Shown: piece after piece, positions 41,677 to 53,649 of the stretch
How positions within the stretch are numbered: position 1 is the stretch's first letter
How the letters are laid out: every line of letters begins with the position of its first letter
From: Monomorium pharaonis
Lineage: Eukaryota; Arthropoda; Insecta; Hymenoptera; Formicidae
Assembly (NCBI RefSeq): GCF_013373865.1
Contig: NC_050476.1
Location: 9,254,501 to 9,318,500 of the forward strand
DNA length: 64,000 nucleotides
Reading direction: 5' to 3'
Notes under the pieces: generated by a model
What the model saw: only the letters and a program-made list of their open reading frames with translations
What the model was told of the DNA's origin: nothing
Databases searched by the model: none
Translations under genes and position numbers: made by a program

Positions 41677-42164
41677 ACTTTTCGGCCTGTTGCTAGGGGG
41701 TTTATCTCGCGGTTACAGGCCTTTGGACCATGCACTGGCTTAGCCAGCAATTGCTAGCTACGCACATTTCAATGGAAATTAGGAGATTTCGGGTGGCAAC
41801 CGAGTACATTGTCCGGTGCGACATCCGGTGTGAAGGCCGGACGGTGTCATCTCGCGAGGTGTCACTTGACACTCTTATCACTCATGCTATTCTTGGTATG
41901 AGTGTCGCACACTCACAACAGAATTTACAATTTTTTGGTAATTTAATAGATAGATAGATAGATAGATATAAACTTTATTCTTTCCCTTGGGGATTGAATG
42001 GCGTTTTTTCTAGGAACAGTCCCAAACCTTTACACATCTTTATACAAACTTAAATATCACTCTTACAGTACGTCGCTCGCCGTGCCCCCTCGTCTTGCTC
42101 GCCTCCCTATACGCTCTACTTCGACTCACTCTTTTGACCTACTTATCCTACTTAACTCTACCTA

Positions 42165-43316
42165 GGGTGCGTTCAGGGAGACACTACAAACGCTAACGCT
42201 ATCTGAACTGTTCGTGGAGCCAATAGCGTGGTAGTGATAGCGAGTTCCGTGAACAGCTATAGCGTAGCAAACGCTGTTGGGCAGTTGATTAGCCACTGCC
42301 AGCAATATTAACAAAATGTTTATATATATATTAATAATTATTTATGTTAACTATGTTACTTAGTATATTTATTATTATTTTTCTTTATATATATATATAT
42401 ATATGATACTTATTTGTTTATATTTATTTTATATTCAATATTTTAATAATTATAAAATGATTATTAAACAATTAAATTTTTCAATGAAAATTGAAATTAT
42501 TGAAGTTTACAAAATAAAAATTATTAAAATTATTTACGATCTTATTAAATAAATTTTTTAATTTTTAAATAAATTAAATAATTAATAAGTCCTATATATT
42601 ACTTTTTAATTAAAATTATTTTATATGTAATAAAATAAAATAATTTAAACAATTTCCTATAAATTTTTATTTTGTTCCATTTTTCTATCTTAATTCAAAA
42701 TCAAATTAATTATTAATTTATATTTATTTTACATAATAATATTATATGTTTGAAGCTTATGCCTAATATAATTTTTTTATGTAAATTTATGTTCTTTTGC
42801 ATTATGTCATATACTGTCGCTCTTGAATTGCATTATTTAAACTAAAATTTTAAAATAATATATGATTACGTTATCAATTTAATTGATAATAATGATACTT
42901 AAGTCGTTTACATATTTGCAATTGGTACAGAAAAGGATTGCATTTCAAGACAAACAGTACATGCAGTCTAATGAATCAAAATAGTATATATTATTATATA
43001 CATATTTTGATAAAAAATAATATTAAACTCAAAGATCCAGTCTTGATTACCTTGATAGAAATATATTAATGAAATATTTCACAAAAACTTTTTTATTTGA
43101 TCCCTTTTTATTATTTATTAAAATTTATTAAAATGCATTAAAATTTATTAAAAATTAATATTTAACATTTATTGAAATTTATAAAATTTATTTATATAAT
43201 AAATAACAATGTAATAAAATAAATTTTATGAATTTTAAGAAATTTTAACAAATTTAAATGAGTATATATTAAGGAATTTTAATATATTTTAATAAATTTA
43301 ATAAATTTTAATGAAA

Positions 43317-43392
<76 letters not shown>

Positions 43393-43708
43393 AATGAAGA
43401 GAGATTTTTAATTAAATATTTTCATTAGGACATATAAACAATTTCTTATTTTCTTCTTTCAAGATTACGCATAAATTTTCTCTAACCTTAAAAGAGAGAT
43501 AGCACGTGATGTTTAAACAGACAATGGTGGGGATTGAGCCAAACGCTATCCATGCACTACCTCTGAAGCAGTAGCACGGATAGCGCACGTTTATGACGTC
43601 AAACGCTACGGACAGTGACGTCATCATAATTTTGATAGCGCTATCCAGCGTCTCCGCGAACAGCGGTAGTGCTACGTAGCGCTAATAGTGAGCTCCCCGA
43701 ACGCACCC
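42165..43708. mobile_element. 1.54-kb Harbinger-like non-autonomous element in the LINE 3' UTR
   Basis: The termini GGGTGCGTTC / GAACGCACCC are flanked by CTA on both sides (42162-42164 and 43709-43711). A 3-bp target duplication and a GGG-starting TIR fit the PIF/Harbinger superfamily. Subterminal sequence has repeated AGCGCTA/TAGCG motifs on both ends. The AT-rich core has no transposase. A (CT)n microsatellite lies at about 43320-43392. Confidence 0.75.
43320..43392. repeat. (CT)n microsatellite
   Basis: About 36 CT units with one TTT interruption, within the Harbinger-like element. Confidence 0.95.
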
Positions 43709-43829
43709 CTAATATGACCTCTCTCTCTCTCTCTCTCGCGCCGCATCCTACCTAACCTTACGCCTATGGACTTCCATTTCCGTTTATAATTCTTCACTTT
43801 CGTTCCTTACATTCACTTCTCTCTCACCC

Positions 43830-46800
43830 TCTATCAATCCCTCATTCCTCCTTCCTCCCAAATTTGTCCCTCTCCTCCTCTACCTCCCTCATCCAACCCT
43901 CCTCTCCCGACCCCCCAAAATCCTACACGCCTTCTGCCAGCTTCCATCTCTCCTCTTCTCCCACCGTCTACATCTTTCCCATACATGCTCCCATGATTCT
44001 CTTTCCCTTCCGCCCAACCTGCAAGCTCTTTTCTCCTCATCCTCCCAATATCTACTCTCCAGTATTTTATTTCCCAGTCTAAACCTTGCCACTCTCCTCC
44101 ATCTACTCTCTCCCCACCCACTCCTTAGGTATTCCGGTATGTTCTCTCTAATCCACTTGTACCATACATTATATCTAGTAACTCTTATCCTCTCCCTTTT
44201 CTCTTCCCTTCTCTCTGTCTCCTCCCATACCTCTCCTCCCTCTCCCTCCCTCTTCCCGACATCCTTTCCTCTCATTTCGAAGAACTCTCCTTTCCATCTC
44301 CCATTTCAGAGAGGAGAGTTCCTTTCTCCTCTCTGCTCTCTCTCTCATCTCCTCCATGCATTCTCTCATCCATACTCCTCCTCCTCCGTTGCCCTCATCT
44401 CTAAACCCCACGCCCTTTTCCCCGCTATTAGTTTCAATTTCTCTCTCTTCTCTCACCAAATATCCCGGGGTTCTACTCTCTACTCCCAGTATCCATTTTA
44501 AGAACCTTTCTTGTATTCTTTCCACACTCTCCCTTTTCCTCCATCCCCAAACCTCCACTCCATACTCCAATACCGTCCATACTAATCTATCGAAGATCCA
44601 AATCCTCCTGCCCCAATCCTTCTCATATCTTCTCTTCCCAATCCCCCAGACTTGACCCATCACCGCCGCTGCTTTTCTCACTCTATCCTTAATATGTGAT
44701 TCCTGTCCTTCATTTGATTGCAGTATATATCCTAGGTATTTATATTCTCTTACCTCCTCAATTCCTTTTCCTTTCCATCTCCAATTCATCTTTCTTCTTC
44801 TGCCTCCTCTTCTTCTAAACCTCATAATCTTTGTCTTCTCTACGTTTACCTCCAGACCCTTCTTGTCCAAATATCCCTCCAGCCTTTCTATCATACTTCT
44901 CATCTTGTCCTCCGTCTCCGCTATCAACACCATATCATCCGCATATGATAGAGAGAAAATTCTGCGCTCCCTCAACTTCACCCCTCCCCGCTTTACCTTT
45001 CCTATTTTCTCCTCCAGATCTGCCAGCACCATATTAAACAACGTCGGACTCAGTGGGCACCCCTGTCTCACCCCCCCTTGCTGTCTAGAAACCTCCTCCT
45101 ACCTCATTACCTATCTTTACTCTACTTTTCACTTCCGTCAGCACTTCACTATCCTAATCGTCAATCCTTTTCTCATCCCTCTCTCTCTCAAGGCCTTCAT
45201 CACCGTCTCTCTCCCCATCGAGTCAAACGCTGCCTTCAGGTCCACAAATAGCGCTACCAACGTTCCCTTACTTTTGCTTACCTGCCTATTTATCAGGTAG
45301 TTTATCACATACACCGCATCCATCGTCCCTCTTTCTTTCCTAAATCCAAACTGACTTTCTGAAAATATCCCTTTCTGTTCTATTTCCTTCTTCAATCTCT
45401 CTGTAAGAATCGTCATATACACTTTGTAAAGCGATGGCATGAGTGTCACCCCCCTATATTCCTCTACCTTCTCCCCGTTTTCCTTCTTTAATATTGGGGT
45501 TATAATCTCTTCCTTCCATTTCTCCGGCCATCTCTCCTTTCCATATCCTCCCGCAGATTCTCCACACCCACTCCGTTATTCTCCCTCCTCCATACTTCCA
45601 CACCTCGTTCGGAATTCCATCAATCGCCTTTCGGTCTTTAACTTACCTAACACCTTCTCTATCTCTTCCTTGGACAACTCCTCTTCTCCATCCTTTATCT
45701 CTCTTCTCCTACTATTTCCCATCACTACTCTTCTCTCTACTCCTAATATATTCCTAAAATATTCCTCCTATTCACTTATCTCAATTCCTGCGTTTATCCT
45801 CTTCCATCTTTTCTTCTCTCTATTAATTATCTCCTACACCTGCCCCTCCACCTTCGCTTCCTCCACTGCTCTTTCCCATCTCTCGTTTTCTTCTCTTTTT
45901 TCTCTCGCATAGCTCCTTGTAATCTCTCTTTCTCTTCTTATACTCTTCTGCCTCCTTCTCCTTCTCCACTCTCTCAGCTCTCTTCTCACTTCTCTCTTCT
46001 TTTCTCTGCATCCTCCGTCCTACCATCCTCCTCTCCTCAACCTCTTCCCCTCTTGTTGCCTTTCTCCCATCTCCGTCAGTACTTTCCTTACCCTTACGAC
46101 TGCATGTCCTTCATTTCCTCTACTTTTTTTCATTAATTTCTATGTTTCCCGCCCATTCTTTGAACCCTTCTCTCCCTTCCTCGTCCCACTTACCTCTATT
46201 CCTTCTCTCTCTTCTACTCTTCTCCCCTCTCCTCCTCTGTCCGTTTTCTCTGTCTTCGTCTTCTATCCAAATCATTACTGGGTGATGATCCGAATTTATC
46301 TTCTCTCCTACTTCCATCCTTCTTACCTCGTGCCTCTCTTCGTCTCTCATCAGTATGTCTCTCACAGTAGTCTATTACTGTCTCCCCTCTCCCTCCTGTG
46401 TACATCCATTCTCCCTCCTCATCCCCGTTTACTCCTTCGTTCAGAATTGTCCATCCTCTTTCTTTTATAAAGTCTACCAGCTTTCTTCCCTCTCCATTTA
46501 TATTCCTGTCTTTCGACTCTCTCTTCCTCTTCCCTCTCCCTGCCCCACATCTTTCTGCTTTCTCCCTCTCTTCTTGTCTGCATTAAAATCTCCTATTATC
46601 GTTTTAACTCTGTTATCCTTCTCCATCTATCCTTTTAAGTCATTTAACTTGTCTTCTAGATCTCCATTCACGTACACCCCTACTACCCTTCGTCTTTTCC
46701 TACCCTTTTTTATTCTTCCTACAATTATCACCTCTTTACCTCTCTCTTCTTCCCCCACTTCATCCACTAGCTATCTCCTAATCCCCATGATCATGCCCCC

Positions 46801-47000
46801 CATCGCTTTTCCCTTCTTATTCCTTCTCTTTGCTGGTTGACACTTCCATGTGTAACCTCTCGGTAATCTTTCTTTCACTCCTCTCCATCCTTTCTCTTCC
46901 ACCCACGTCTCTATCAGCACCATAACATCTCAACTCCCTAATTCCTTCCAGAATTCCTTGTCTTTCCCCAGCAGCCCTGCCACGTTCCAGAATGATATCA
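43830..47000 (-). pseudogene. LINE ORF2: endonuclease and reverse transcriptase, broken
   Basis: Reading down from about 46990, the endonuclease part has LGSWDVMVLIETWVEE-like sequence (about 46930), GDFNADK (about 46600) and SDHHPVMIWIE (about 46290). These are APE-type endonuclease motifs. The reverse transcriptase follows, with SLYKVYMTILTERLKK (about 45430), FGFRKERGTMDAV (about 45350), ALFVDLKAAFDS (about 45240), RQGCPLSPTLFNMVLAD (45065) and the catalytic YADDMVLIAE (about 44940). YKYLGYILQ comes near 44740. The C-terminal Cys/His segment CRLGGRERESWEHVWERC lies near 43990. Lesions include a TAG in place of Trp and a +1 shift in a G-run near 45065-45090, with further frame changes in the endonuclease and near 44270. 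The catalytic YADD is intact, but the frame is not. Confidence 0.85.
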
Positions 47001-47269
47001 TTATTCCTCATGTCCCCGCTTCTTTTCCTCTCTCTTCTTCTCCGATTCTTCTCTCTAACTCTTGCGCCCCTCCCCCCCTCTTCCTTCCTTGTCTCCTCCC
47101 CTCCAGTTTTTCCTTCCTCCCTGCAACCTCCTCACTTTCTCTTTTTTCTTGTTTACCTGTCAATTCTTCCTCTCTCCTTTTCCCTGTCCTTCATACCCTC
47201 TCTCTTTTTTATTTCCAATTTGCTCTACTCCCTTTTCTCTCTCCACCCATTTTCTTCCCCTACCATCTC

Positions 47270-48060
47270 TTAATTCTTCCTTTGCCTCATCCCACCACCA
47301 CCATACTCCATTTATCTTAATTTTCCTTTGCTTATCCAGACACTGGCTTCTTTAGCTCCTTCTTTTGCTGCTATCTGCCTCAGCTTTCATCCTGTCCTCC
47401 TCTCCTCCCACGACAGATCCTCTTCAATTCAAATCCTTCCTCCCTATAGCTTTCCTTTATTTTCCATGATTTTTCTCTTCTCTTCTGCACTCCCCAATCT
47501 CACCACCACCATATCTGCCCGCTCTCTTCTCCCCCTTTTTATATTCTTAATTTCCTCTACTTTCGCCTCCACTCCAATTTCCTTCATTATCTCTTTAATT
47601 TCTCCACTCTTGTCTTCTCCTTTTTCTTTCAGCCCTTTTACCACAATGTTCCTTCTTCTCTCCTCTCTCTCTCTCTTCCCTCCCATAACTTTTCCATTCG
47701 TTCTACTCTCTCCTCTATCACTCTTGTCCCTTTTGTCTTTTTTTGCTTCCCTTCTCCTTCCTCCACATTCCTCCTCTCCTCCTTCATTTCTTCCATCGCT
47801 CGTTCTAATTTTTTCAACTCTTCTCTCAGTTCTCTTCTCTCCTTTTGCCAGCATTCCTCTCTTCTCTTCAACTATTCTTTCAAATCTTCTATTTCCATTC
47901 TCATTATTTCCTTTTGATTGTCCGCCACTTCTTTTATCTCTTTACTTAGCTGTCTCAATCCCTCCCCCAGCTCCACTTTTATTTCCTTTAACATTGTCTT
48001 CCAATCCTCCTTTTTCACACCTTCCCCTTCCTTCCCTTCCGGTGATCTCGTCACTTGCTT
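47270..48060 (-). pseudogene. LINE ORF1 (coiled coil plus RNA-binding-like domain)
   Basis: The minus strand from about 48054 encodes an N-terminal Lys/Glu-rich coiled coil (ELGEGLRQLSKEIKEV; ECWQKERRELREELKKLE). It continues to a compact domain with RRRNIVVKGLKEKGED and ADMVVVRLGSAEEKRKIM near 47600-47450. A tail follows with SVWISKGK and NGVWWW-like sequence. This order (coiled coil, RRM-like fold, basic tail) is usual for LINE ORF1 proteins. It has a stop near 47872 and frame changes. No zinc knuckle was seen. Confidence 0.7.
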
Positions 48061-48627
48061 CTTTTAAATATGTCTGCTAACCCTCTTTCTCGCTCTAACG
48101 AGTCTTTTCCTAGTAACTCTCTCTTTCTTTTCAACTGATCTTCCGTACTACTCGCGCTACCCACGCTGTCATTTCTCTCCCTTCTCATTCCCTCTGCCAT
48201 CGTCATTCTATCTGACTCTCCAGGTTCTATGTCTGTTCTTTCTCCTACGCGTGCGCCCCCACTACGCCTACCCTATGTCCCTCTATCTTATCCACTCTAT
48301 CCGCGCCCTCTCACTCCGCGAGTTACCTCTCTCTACTTTACTACTCCCTGCTCGTATTATTTTTGCGCTCCTTCTCCTCTCCCTAACCTCTCACTCTGTG
48401 CGCCGATTCACCTTATCTCCGCCCTATCCCTGAACGCCCTTCGCTCCCTCCATACGCTCTCTCTCACTCACTTCCTCTCTCTCGCCCTCCACTTTCACTC
48501 ACACCTATTTCTCTCTATAATCACCGCTTCACACCGTTCTCTCACACACGGTCTTACAATACCTCTACTCACTCTACCGGAAACGAAGTTCGTCTGGTAA
48601 TTTAATAAAAATTTTATTAAATTATTA

Positions 48628-50195
48628 AAGGGCATAGCGGAATAAACAGGTGAAATCTGCCTCCGCACTAATCGAGCTCAAATTGATATCATTAGTTGGC
48701 ACCCTTGAGATGTAAAACTTCCCCAAATATTAGCTACAAAATTGCATTTTTTGGGGAGTTATGGAGGGGGAAAGAAAAATAAAGAAAGTGGTTTTTTTCG
48801 AAAATGGTTGAACCGATTTTAATAAAAAAAATATATGTTGTAAACATCGTTTAGACAAGTTTAAGAAAATTTTAAGTAATTTTTGTGGTTAAAAAAAATC
48901 TGATAAACAAATTTTTGAGTTTTTTATGAATTTTTTTCAGGGTGATAGTTCTGAGATACCACTTTTATATTTTCACAAAAACATCTCTAGATTTTCTTTT
49001 TTAACACATATTTTTTTTAAATCAATCGGAGTAGTGGAACATGGTTAAAAATAATAATTCACACCGCGCCGCCGCGCCGTGCCACGCCGCGCCGGCTGGG
49101 CGACCGGACCGCGGCGCACAGCGATTGTTATCATGTTGAACTTACATACTAGTTGCAGTGTTGCAATATTTAGTTGCCAAGAAAAATTATGATATAATAA
49201 TATAAAATATGATAACACACAATATTTTCAGAACGTCTGCAATTAGCCTATAAAACTTTTTGTTTTGGCAGTTTATCACGAGGAGATTGCAGTACGTTTT
49301 TAAATTCCATATGTTCGGGGTGCTTTTTTAATGTGAGTCCTCTTGCCTCTCACATTATTTATCATCGGTGTGCACACATTATCTTTTTGGCGAATGGACT
49401 CACATTAAAAAAGCACCTCGATGATAGATAATGTAAGAGGCGAGGCGACTCACTTTAAAAAAGCACACCGATGATAAATAATGTGAGAGGCAAGGGGATT
49501 CACATTAAAAAAGCACCCCTGAACATATGGAATTTAAAAACGTACTGCAATCTCCTCGTGATAAACTGCCGAAACAATAAGTTTTACAGGCTAATTGCAG
49601 ACGTTCTGGAAATATTATATGTGTTATTATATTTTATATTATTATATCATAATTTTTCTTAGCAACTAAACATTGCAACACTGCAACTAGTATGTAAGTT
49701 CAACATGACAACAATCGCCGTGCGCCGCGGCCCGGTCGCCCAACCGGCACGGCGCGTCACGGCGGCGCAGTGTGAATTATTATTTTTAACCATGTTTCAC
49801 CACTCCAATTGATTTGAAAAAAATATGTGTTAAAGAAGAAAATCTAGAAATGTTTTTGTGAAAATATAAAAATGGTATCTCAGAACTATCACCCTGAAAA
49901 AAATTCATAAAAAATTAAAAATTTTTTTATCAGATTTTTTTTAACCACAAAAATTACTTAAAATTTTCTTAAACTTGTCTAAACGATGTTTACAACATAT
50001 ATTTTTTTTATTAAAATCGGTTCAACCATTTTCGAAAAAAACCACTTTCTTTATTTTTCTTTCCCCCTCCATAACTCACCCAAAAATGCAATTTTGTAGC
50101 TAATATTTGGGGAAGTTTTACATCTCAAGGGTGCCAACTAATGATATCAATTTGAGCTCGATTAGTGCGGGGGCAGATTTCGCTATGCCCTTTTA
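48628..50195. mobile_element. 1.57-kb palindrome (foldback element) with GC-rich islands
   Basis: The left arm starts GGGCATAGCGGAATAAACAG and the right arm ends CAGATTTCGCTATGCCC. Long stretches pair across the centre near 49410, for example TTGGCACCCTTGAGATGTAA (48697) with its complement near 50120, and ACTTACATACTAGTTGCAGT with ACTGCAACTAGTATGTAAGT. Each arm carries a GC-rich island (49058-49130 and 49705-49775) within AT-rich sequence. The centre (49320-49530) has several copies, in both orientations, of CACATTAAAAAAGCACC plus GATGATAAATAATGTGAGAG. No transposase is present, and no target duplication was established. Confidence 0.88.
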
Positions 50196-50978
50196 TCTGT
50201 TTTTAATTTTTTTTTTATTTATATTCTTTTACCAGTAAAACCAGATTTTGCGGCATGGGTGGCACGATAAGCATAGTAAAATGTTTATTAATTTAACAAA
50301 AAGGACTGCTATATGATGGGACTTTGTTCCATTGTTTTTTAAAATTAATATTTTTTGAAAAGGAAGTAAAGAAGTAAAGCAGTGCTCGACGTTAGTTGTC
50401 TTTTTGCAGGCAGATTTCAGAGGCGACGCCTACCGTTTCCCCACTACCGCACCTTGACGGCCAAGCCGCCGATCGCGCGTGAACACCTCAGGCGCGTTGC
50501 GATAAAGAAGTATACTGGAGGTCGTACCTAAAATATTTCTTTTATTAAATACTTTTTATTTTTATTAAATAATTGAATATTAATAATTTTATTATTAATA
50601 TATTTTTATTATGTATATAAAACTATTTTACATATATAAAATGTTATCATAATATATTTTTGATGAAATATAATTACAATTTTGACGATAGCTTTTCATA
50701 TCACCCGTGAAGTACTATTGTTTAATACAAATAAAATTGTTTTTTTTAATAGTAATTTTCCCAGTAGGCCTATTCCACTAATAATAATAATAAAAACGTT
50801 ATAACATAACAAATAAGAAAACAATTTTTTTTATAAAATGGAAAAAGTAATTTGAAAAAACTGAAGTCAATTTGTGTATAATTTAATATAAATTAATTAA
50901 ATATAATTTAATTAATGTAATATAAAAAAATTTAATGCAATTTTCTCTAAGTCATTTGTACAATTTTACTAAAGATGG
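50196..50978. other. Spacer with a short GC-rich piece
   Basis: A 120-bp GC-rich stretch (50395-50515, CCGTTTCCCCACTACCGCAC) lies in AT-rich sequence. It is preceded by TTTTTGCAG, which resembles a splice acceptor, but the frame after it stops quickly. Otherwise nothing is seen. Confidence 0.45.
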
Positions 50979-51313
50979 TGTGGCGATCAGGATCACCGCC
51001 GGTTTTAAAGAAAAATTACAGAGCGAATATTCAAATATTACAATGTAATGTAGCAACGCGAGCGGAATCAATATATCGGAGAAAGCGAGAATATTTATAT
51101 TTACAGTCACGGAGGAGACCGAGAAGGCACAGGAAATGAGCACGGAGAGAGAAGCGAGGACGCTCGATGTCAAACAGTCAGTTAGAGCGGACAATCCCTG
51201 TACGAATAAAAAGCATTTTATTCGAGACTTAAATTTCTGTTTCTGTGAAATTTACTCCAGTCACTATCTTCACTTTTTTACTCCGCCTCCATACAGCGCG
51301 CACGCGACAGACA
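50979..51313 (+). mobile_element. Ty3/gypsy LTR (5' LTR)
   Basis: TGTGGCGATCAGGATCACC starts the block, which contains AATAAA at 51205 and ends in GACAGACA about 7 bp before a primer-binding site. Gag follows downstream. The 3' LTR is absent from the window. Confidence 0.65.
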
Positions 51314-51319
51314 CTAAAG

Positions 51320-51337
51320 TGGTGACCCCGACGTGAT
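51320..51337 (+). other. Retrotransposon primer-binding site
   Basis: TGGTGACCCCGACGTGAT has the TGG start expected for pairing with a tRNA 3' CCA end, and lies between LTR and gag. Confidence 0.65.
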
Positions 51338-51453
51338 TCATCGGCGCAAGAAATAAACGTTTATCTGCTTTCTCTCCGCGTCCTGTTTTTTTTTTTATTT
51401 TGCGGACAAGGTGTTTGTGAAGTGAGTTGCAAGAACATTAAAAAGAGATATCT

Positions 51454-52440
51454 TTGATGCGCGACGACGAAGTGCTGATCCAGCCGCTCGAGTCGCTGCA
51501 GGGTTCTGTAGCATCGATCACGGTTGATCAGCCGGTGCCATTAATTCATGGATCGAAGGTGAGCAGAGTCGGAATGCGAATGCCGGAATTCACTCTAAAC
51601 GACCCTAAACTCTGGTTTAGCATATTAGATCGGAGTTTTTATGCTGCCGGAATAACGACTGACGCGACGAAATTCGGCTATGCGATTACCGCATTAGGAC
51701 CAATTTATATGGCCGAGGTGCGTAATGTGATAATGAGCCCGTCCGAGAAAGGCGCGTACGACACCTTGAAGCGCGAGTTGACCAAGCGTTTAAGCCTTTT
51801 GCAAGAGCATAAGACACGTAGATTGTTGGAGCATGAAGAGATCGGTGACCGTAAGTCGTCGCAATTTTTGCGGCACCTCCGATGTCTCGCAGAAGCCGCG
51901 GTCGGGGACAGCGTATTACGAACCGTATGGCTTAGCCGATTACCCTCATTTGCAGCCACATTTGGTGGCAAGAGCGACCGATACCCTCGACCAGCTCGCG
52001 GACATTGCGGATGCGATTGCGGGGACAGTGCGTGCCCCGTCGCTCCAGATAGCGGAGGCTGCGGCGCCGTCGGGGACGCGTGTGATTGAGGCAGATAGCG
52101 CGGCCGCGTTTCAGGCAAAAATCAACATTCAATTAACGCAGATGAGGTTGTCGCTGCAGCAAGAGACGGAACAGGTGGCGGCCTTTCGGAGGTCCACCGA
52201 GGCCATCGGGCAGCCGGAACGAGGCCGCAGCAAGTTTCGGGGACGGCAGTAACAATCTATGCTGGTACTATTGAAGATTCGGGCTGGGAGACGCTAGACA
52301 TTGTGATCTACCGTGCGCTGAGTCATCGTTGCGGAGAAACGCAACGGCCTCAGTAGAGGCGATAATTGAGGATGACCAGCTAACGCGTCGCCTGTTTGTT
52401 ACCGACCAGTAGCGGGATTCTCTAACGTCTTAGCGACGAT
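51454..52440 (+). pseudogene. Ty3/gypsy gag, frameshifted, cut at protease start
   Basis: The open frame from 51454 encodes a capsid-like region with PEFTLNDPKLWFSILDRSFY, SPSEKGAYDTLKRELTKRL and SQFLRHLRCLAEAAVGDSVL. A frameshift near 51950 moves the continuation, with TDTLDQLADIADAIAGTV, into another frame that ends at 52252. After another break there is a C..H/Y..FG..AR.C..PCA-like motif (about 52260-52310) and then RRLFVTDQ (about 52385-52410), the usual entry to the protease. The sequence then leaves the family. RT and integrase are missing. It is an inactive 5' fragment whose LTR, primer site and gag are in the normal order. Confidence 0.8.
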
Positions 52441-53640
52441 TGTTGCTATCGTTAACTGTACTTATCGATAATTTTTGTTAAGCGCTATTCTGTACCAAGC
52501 AGTTAACAACATCTCTTGTTAAGTCAAATCGTTACGTTTCGAAAATTGTCGCTACCTTAACGATGGGTTTCGGAGGTCTCTATCCTATTTAACGATACTT
52601 GCCGTGAAGATTTATCTTAAAATAATTGTGTAAAATCTTCAGTGGATATACATCATACAAGTATATAATTATAATATTTTTCAGGTATATTTATTTATAA
52701 ATTTTCAAATACTTGGCACATTTTATATTTTTTTAATAATTTTATAGAAAAATTATTTAATAATATTATATATACAATATATATGCATGTATATATTGTA
52801 TATACATATATATAAATTAAATTTATTTTTTATAAAACCAATTATATTTTGCAGTGGTTTATAATACAACTCGTTTATATAAAAATAATTATTGGAAATA
52901 TAAAGTTAAAAGAGTTATTAAAGTATTACTATCAGTTTACACCACTACAGATTGATAGGTTAGGAAGATCATTTTAATATATGTTAAAAGTAAGCTTAGC
53001 AATACATAAGTAAATTTGAATGATATCAAAGTGTTCTCTTTTATTTTAAATTTGTGCTGTTGACTTACAAATACAGGTAGCATTAATAAATAAATTATTT
53101 GGGAAATGGCTGATGCCTATCTTGCCGCACATATACTCAGATAATAAAATGTTTGCATAGTGACTGCACAGTGCTTGCACGCGTGCTTAATAATCGTCAC
53201 AGTGTGAGTGTACAGCACTATGCAGTCCTCCTTTGAGACTCATATTGCTCGCACGCGTGAGTGCCGCACGCGTGCGGGCGATAGGAGCCTCATGTGAATA
53301 TTCTAACTGAGACTCATATCGCTCGCATACATGCGGCATTCACGCGTGCGAGCAACATGAGCTTTGAGTGTTAAATAATAAAATAATAAAAATAATAAAC
53401 ATTTTTCGAACGAGCGAAAGAGAGAGGGAGAGAGAGAGAGATCGTTAAATTTAATCATTGCGTTATTTTGTCCTGAATATTTACCTAATGTAATATATTC
53501 TTACCGACTTATTAGAAAATAACAATAATGTGAATGATATTTTAATCCAATGATATCTTTATTAAGACGAAACGGGAAATAGCTGAGTTAAAAATCAAAT
53601 TATTTTTTTACTATGTATTAAATTGAATTAAATTATATAT
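52441..53640. other. AT-rich region with nested ACGCGTGC hairpins
   Basis: No gene is seen. Between 53220 and 53365, two units begin GAGACTCATATTGCTCGCAC / GAGACTCATATCGCTCGCAT about 95 bp apart. Each contains inverted GCACGCGTG / CACGCGTGC segments able to form stems. A short (GA)n tract lies near 53420-53440. Confidence 0.6.
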
Positions 53641-53649
53641 TGAATATAT

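Larger units (their letters stand above)
40663..41920 (-). mobile_element. Solo LTR with GAAT target duplication, carrying a nested hAT derivative
   Basis: The ends are TGTCGTGCCCC and CTCACAACA, i.e. TGTTGTGAG...GGGGCACGACA on the minus strand. GAAT flanks both ends (40659-40662 and 41921-41924). A TATA-like box GGCGTATATAAACGCC (minus) lies at 41661-41676. Without the nested 740-bp element and its 8-bp duplication the LTR is about 510 bp. No internal region is present. The family is not identified. Confidence 0.8.
41949..48594 (-). mobile_element. 5'-complete LINE (non-LTR retrotransposon) with 13-bp target duplication
   Basis: TGGTAATTTAATA is duplicated at 41936-41948 and 48595-48607. 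On the minus strand the element ends in AATAAAG, a TTTATATC junction and a (TATC)n tail at 41949-41968. Its order is 5' UTR (48594-48060), ORF1 (about 48060-47270), ORF2 with endonuclease and RT (about 47000-43830), and 3' UTR. The coding strand is strongly purine-rich, so the plus strand looks CT-rich throughout 43.7-48.6 kb. A 1.5-kb element is inserted in the 3' UTR. ORF2 is broken. The protein resembles LINE families common in ants and often labelled jockey-like. The clade was not determined. Confidence 0.88.

Noticed and set aside
43412..43627. 71-codon frame in the Harbinger-like element as a transposase
   Set aside because: It has no DDE or helix-turn-helix signature and is too short.
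43864..48600. Plus-strand Ser/Leu/Pro-rich open frames of up to 250 codons
   Set aside because: They are antisense shadows of the purine-rich LINE coding strand. The LINE motifs are all on the minus strand.
50395..50515. Possible host exon after TTTTTGCAG
   Set aside because: The frame closes quickly, there is no donor, and the composition resembles nearby TE fragments.
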